Shown here: positions 4,891-7,324 of the stretch, piece after piece
Numbering within the stretch: position 1 is the first letter of the stretch
How the letters are laid out: each line of letters starts with the position of its first letter
Assembly (NCBI GenBank): GCA_035289805.1
Contig: DATDWC010000063.1
Coordinates: 1 to 7,324 of the forward strand
DNA length: 7,324 nt
Direction of reading: 5' to 3'
From: DATDWC01 sp035289805
Lineage (GTDB): Bacteria > Patescibacteriota > Gracilibacteria > Peribacterales > Peribacteraceae
Notes under the pieces: generated by a model
Told to the model about the DNA's origin: nothing
Seen by the model: only the letters and a program-made list of their open reading frames with translations
The model's database searches: none
Translations under genes and position numbers: made by a program

Positions 4891-6762
4891 ATGGATAAAG
4901 CTCAATTCGATGCTCTCCGACAGGAATCTCTCACGAACCCCGAAGGCTTTTGGGGGAGAATGGCTGCAGAAGTCGTCACCTGGAAGAAGCCCTGGGACAA
5001 AGTCCTCGAGTGGACTCCCCCGTTTGCAAAATGGTTCCTGAATGGAAAGTTGAATGTGAGCGAGAACTGCATCGATCGACATCTGAAAGATAAAGGAAAA
5101 AAGACGGCAATCATCTGGGAGGCAGAAGATGGAACGAACCGAAAATTCACCTACCGGGAGCTCCACCGCGAAGTCTGCAAATTTGCGAATATCCTGAAGA
5201 AGTACAATGTGAAGAAAGGCGATCGCATTTGTATTTACCTCCCGATGATTCCGGAGCTTGCGATTGCAATGCTTGCGGCAACGCGCATTGGAGCAGTGCA
5301 TACGATTGTCTTCGGTGGATTCTCCTCCCTCTCGCTCCGTACACGCATTCAGGATGCGGGGGCAAAAGTTCTGATTACGAGTGATGGATCATTCCATGCT
5401 GGGAAAACCGTCCCCTTAAAGAACAATGCCGATGAGGCATTGAAAGAGGGATGCGAGTGCCTCGAAAAAGTCATCGTTGTAAAGCGCACCGGCATTCAGA
5501 CCGATTGGAAAGAAGGGAGAGATGTGTGGTTCGAGGAGGAAATGAAGAGTGCCTCAGATGTATTTGAGGCTGAAACCATGGATAGCGAGGATCCCCTCTT
5601 TATCCTCTACACCTCTGGTACAACGGGCAAACCGAAGGGTGTGCTCCACACGACGGGCGGCTACCTCGTGTATGCGGCGCTCACGCACAAATTGATCTTC
5701 GATCTTCAGGAAAATGATATCTACTGGTGTACGGCGGACGTGGGGTGGATTACGGGGCACAGTTACATCGTCTACGGTCCTCTTGCGAACGGCGCGACAA
5801 CGGTGATGTTCGAAGGCGTGCCGAGCTACCCCGCGTGGGATCGCTACTGGCAGATCGTCGAGAAACACAAAGTCACAAAGTTCTACACCGCCCCCACCGC
5901 GATCCGTGCGATCGCAAAGCAGGGCGATGAACTCCCAAAATCCCACGATCTCTCTTCGCTCAAGCTCCTTGGCTCTGTGGGAGAACCGATTAACCCAGAG
6001 GCGTGGAGGTGGTACCACCGTGTTATTGGTGGTGGGCGCTGCCCAATTGTAGATACCTGGTGGCAGACCGAAACCGGCGGTGTGATGATCACTCCGATTC
6101 CTGGAGCCATCAATTTGAAGCCAGGATCTGCCACATTCCCCTTCTTTGGGATTGATGCAGCAGTCTTGCGTGATGATGGAACGGAAGCCGCGCCGAACGA
6201 AGGAGGCAACCTCGTCATCAGGAAGCCCTGGCCCGGGATGCTTCGCACCGTGTGGGGCAATCCTGATCGCTACAAGAAAACCTACTTCGGTCAGTTTGGA
6301 GATTCGGTCTACATCTCCGGCGACGGCGCAAAGAAAGATGAAGATGGCTACTTCTGGATCACAGGACGCCTCGATGACGTCCTGAAAGTCTCCGGTCACC
6401 GCATCGGCACTGCAGAAGTCGAGAGTGCGCTCGTTTCCTATCAAGGAGTCGCGGAAGCCGCGGTGGTTCCCGTGAAGCACGAGATCAAAGGTCAGGCGAT
6501 CTATGCGTTCGTCACGCTGAAGAATGGCACTGTTCCAAGTGAGGATCTGATGAAGGAACTCAAATCCCACGTAGGGAAAACGCTCGGTCCCATCGCAAAA
6601 CCGGATACCATTCAATTTGCGGAAGGACTCCCGAAAACGCGGTCAGGCAAGATCATGCGGAGAATATTGAAGGCGATTGCAAATAAGGAAGAGATTGGGG
6701 ATACGACCACCCTCGCGGATCCGAGTGTAGTTGATTCGTTGAAGAAAAATTTCCATCTCTAG
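4891..6762 (+). CDS. acs: Acetyl-CoA synthetase, AMP-forming
   Basis: Activates acetate to acetyl-CoA through acetyl-AMP, using ATP and CoA, in the cytoplasm. At 623 residues it is slightly shorter than E. coli Acs (652), and all core motifs are present. The ATP loop YTSGTTGKPKG is at 240-250 and WWQTETGG at 390-397, where the Trp pair matches E. coli Trp413/Trp414 that limits the pocket to acetate. YISGDGA at 474-480 has ribose-binding Asp478, followed by the hinge ITGRLDDVLKVSGHR. PKTRSGKIMRR at 581-591 has catalytic Lys587, equivalent to E. coli Lys609, the usual Pat/CobB acetylation site. The Trp pair favours acetate over propionate or longer acids. An in-frame stop at 4873-4875 leaves ATG 4891 as the first plausible start. 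It has its own promoter and a flanking inverted repeat, consistent with separate regulation. Confidence 0.97.
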   Translation: MDKAQFDALRQESLTNPEGFWGRMAAEVVTWKKPWDKVLEWTPPFAKWFLNGKLNVSENCIDRHLKDKGKKTAIIWEAEDGTNRKFTYRELHREVCKFANILKKYNVKKGDRICIYLPMIPELAIAMLAATRIGAVHTIVFGGFSSLSLRTRIQDAGAKVLITSDGSFHAGKTVPLKNNADEALKEGCECLEKVIVVKRTGIQTDWKEGRDVWFEEEMKSASDVFEAETMDSEDPLFILYTSGTTGKPKGVLHTTGGYLVYAALTHKLIFDLQENDIYWCTADVGWITGHSYIVYGPLANGATTVMFEGVPSYPAWDRYWQIVEKHKVTKFYTAPTAIRAIAKQGDELPKSHDLSSLKLLGSVGEPINPEAWRWYHRVIGGGRCPIVDTWWQTETGGVMITPIPGAINLKPGSATFPFFGIDAAVLRDDGTEAAPNEGGNLVIRKPWPGMLRTVWGNPDRYKKTYFGQFGDSVYISGDGAKKDEDGYFWITGRLDDVLKVSGHRIGTAEVESALVSYQGVAEAAVVPVKHEIKGQAIYAFVTLKNGTVPSEDLMKELKSHVGKTLGPIAKPDTIQFAEGLPKTRSGKIMRRILKAIANKEEIGDTTTLADPSVVDSLKKNFHL

Positions 6763-6764
6763 CC

Positions 6765-6845
6765 ATGTCGCGATTCAGCCTCCCGCCACCGGAACCAGAT
6801 GATTTGACTCAAAAAATGACTGAGGAAGCATTCCGATTCGATTGA
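6765..6845 (+). other. Possible 26-residue reading frame after acs
   Basis: ATG 6765 lies 2 bases after the acs stop and reads 26 codons to TGA at 6843-6845. It is proline- and acid-rich (PPPEPDD at 7-13). Past the TGA the same frame continues 29 more codons to TAA at 6933-6935, with Phe/Arg-rich then hydrophobic residues. It could be a small translationally coupled peptide, the relic of a broken gene, or chance. I recognise no family. Confidence 0.2.
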
Positions 6846-6937
6846 TCATGGAACATATTCGAGCCAATGTTCAGCAGGTTCAGGAGAGGCCGAATTGAAA
6901 TTGGAGCCTTCATTATAGGTCTGCCTCCTTCATAATC

Positions 6938-7007
6938 TGCATAGATTTCAGCGTATTGCACAGATATGCATAGATTTATGATGCCTTGCATAGTTTTGCA
7001 TAGTTTG
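6938..7007 (+). repeat. Helically phased TGCATAG direct-repeat array
   Basis: Five direct copies of a TGCATAGWTTT-like unit start at 6938 (TGCATAGATTT), 6957 (TGCACAGATAT), 6967 (TGCATAGATTT), 6987 (TGCATAGTTT) and 6997 (TGCATAGTTTG). Start-to-start distances are 19, 10, 20 and 10, so nearly all copies face the same side of the helix. A degenerate sixth copy may start at 6929 (TTCATAAT). The last two cover the -35 and spacer of the promoter for the MerR-like gene. The pattern suits a protein that binds head to tail along DNA. Confidence 0.75.
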
Positions 7008-7013
7008 ATACAC

Positions 7014-7019
7014 TATAAT
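7014..7019 (+). promoter_or_regulatory. -10 box of the MerR-like gene
   Basis: Perfect TATAAT, 14 bases before the ATG at 7034, predicting a leader of about 7 to 8 bases without a ribosome site. There is no TGn and no -35 consensus. The -35 position (6991-6996, TAGTTT) lies inside a TGCATAG repeat, so the promoter may depend on, or be blocked by, the repeat-binding protein. Confidence 0.6.
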
Positions 7020-7033
7020 CCAATACTTGTCAG

Positions 7034-7324
7034 ATGGCAGAAAAGCTACTCACCATTTCAGAGGCTGCAGAGATGATCGGTGTAAGCATCGATACCCTCC
7101 GTCGGTGGGATAAAAGTGGAGCTCTGCTCGCCATCCGGCCGCGGGCAGGGGCGCACAGAATGTACCATCTTCGGGATATAGAAATTTTCATGACAGATCT
7201 GTTTTCCTTGGCAAAACGATGGAGCTTCAGTGAAACTCCCAGGGAGCCTGAGAGGGAGTTTTATTGTCCCACGAGCGCCGTATTCCAAGCACGCTTAAGC
7301 AGAATGGAAAGAGAACTGGAGCGA
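7034..7324 (+). CDS. MerR-like winged-helix DNA-binding protein, partial
   Basis: The frame is open for 97 codons to the right edge. Residues 6-54 form a MerR/excisionase-type winged helix-turn-helix: LTISEAAEMIGVS, then DTLRRWDKSG with the recognition helix, a wing around RAGAHRMY (37-44) matching the usual TPGGHRRY, and a helix LRDIEIFM. It should bind DNA. A short linker is followed by FYCPTSAVFQARLSRMEREL (77-96), a conserved-looking segment that begins a second part cut off by the window. From memory of similar CPR proteins, unverified, such N-termini can precede a GHKL-type ATPase-like domain. The start is the first ATG after the -10 box and sits directly before the HTH. It lies immediately downstream of the phased repeats, suggesting autoregulation. 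It could instead be a simple excisionase-like factor. Confidence 0.8.
   Translation, partial: MAEKLLTISEAAEMIGVSIDTLRRWDKSGALLAIRPRAGAHRMYHLRDIEIFMTDLFSLAKRWSFSETPREPEREFYCPTSAVFQARLSRMERELER

Larger units (their letters stand above)
6763..7033. other. Intergenic region after acs
   Basis: There is no convincing gene and no clear hairpin-plus-T-tract terminator for acs. The left half (to about 6935) holds a very short reading frame just after acs. The right half (6938-7019) holds a phased repeat array and the promoter of the following gene. A looser pair of CCTTCAT direct repeats starts at 6907 and 6927, also 20 bases apart. Confidence 0.6.

Noticed and set aside
5554..6615. Long antisense open frame (353 codons) opposite acs
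   Set aside because: It lies entirely inside acs, whose motifs are unambiguous. The antisense translation shows no recognisable domain and is explained by acs codon use.
6843..6845. TGA read as glycine (Gracilibacteria/Absconditabacteria code)
   Set aside because: lepB, the channel and the small lipoprotein end at TGA in the expected places, and conserved glycines in GlmS, Pth and Acs all use GGN codons.
6809..6991. Minus-strand 60-codon frame in the post-acs gap
   Set aside because: It runs across the repeat array, has no recognisable domain and no promoter, and looks like a chance frame.
6938..7007. CRISPR or iteron origin interpretation of the TGCATAG repeats
   Set aside because: Units are about 10 bp with no spacers of uniform length and no cas or rep gene nearby. 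The promoter position and helical phasing fit regulator sites better.

Overview
This is a compact, gene-dense stretch of bacterial chromosome with about nine protein genes, most separated by 5 to 65 bases. The mix is core genes (glmS, lepB, pth), two small unrecognised lipoproteins, a bacterial PH-domain membrane protein, a two-helix potassium channel, an AMP-forming acetyl-CoA synthetase and a cut-off MerR-like DNA-binding protein. The small membrane and lipoprotein genes, the tight spacing, base composition near 50% GC by eye and the lack of Shine-Dalgarno sites suggest an uncultivated Patescibacteria/CPR-type lineage (Peregrinibacteria-like is a guess only). TGA acts as a normal stop (lepB, the channel and the second lipoprotein all end on it), which argues against the recoded Gracilibacteria and Absconditabacteria.

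Layout: positions 1-2161 are on the minus strand and read lepB, then a coiled-coil lipoprotein, then glmS, which runs off the left edge. Each has its own -10 box. A 62-base divergent region (2162-2223) separates lepB from a plus-strand pair, PH-domain protein and pth, 5 bases apart. The end of pth overlaps the end of a convergent lipoprotein gene (3376-3900, minus). A 52-base divergent region (3901-3952) then starts the potassium channel, followed by acs with its own promoter. After acs come 271 bases without a convincing gene, holding a helically phased array of TGCATAG repeats next to the promoter of the last, incomplete MerR-like gene.

Two patterns stand out. First, in six genes the ATG lies only 6 to 9 bases after a -10-like hexamer, which would give leaderless or nearly leaderless mRNAs, and no gene in the window has a well-placed Shine-Dalgarno sequence. 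Second, five copies of a TGCATAG-type repeat with starts 19, 10, 20 and 10 bases apart end inside the promoter of the MerR-like gene. This arrangement suits cooperative head-to-tail binding by a BldC- or Xis-like wHTH protein, probably the product of that gene. It is the best candidate here for an undescribed regulatory system, but the rest of the gene lies beyond the window.
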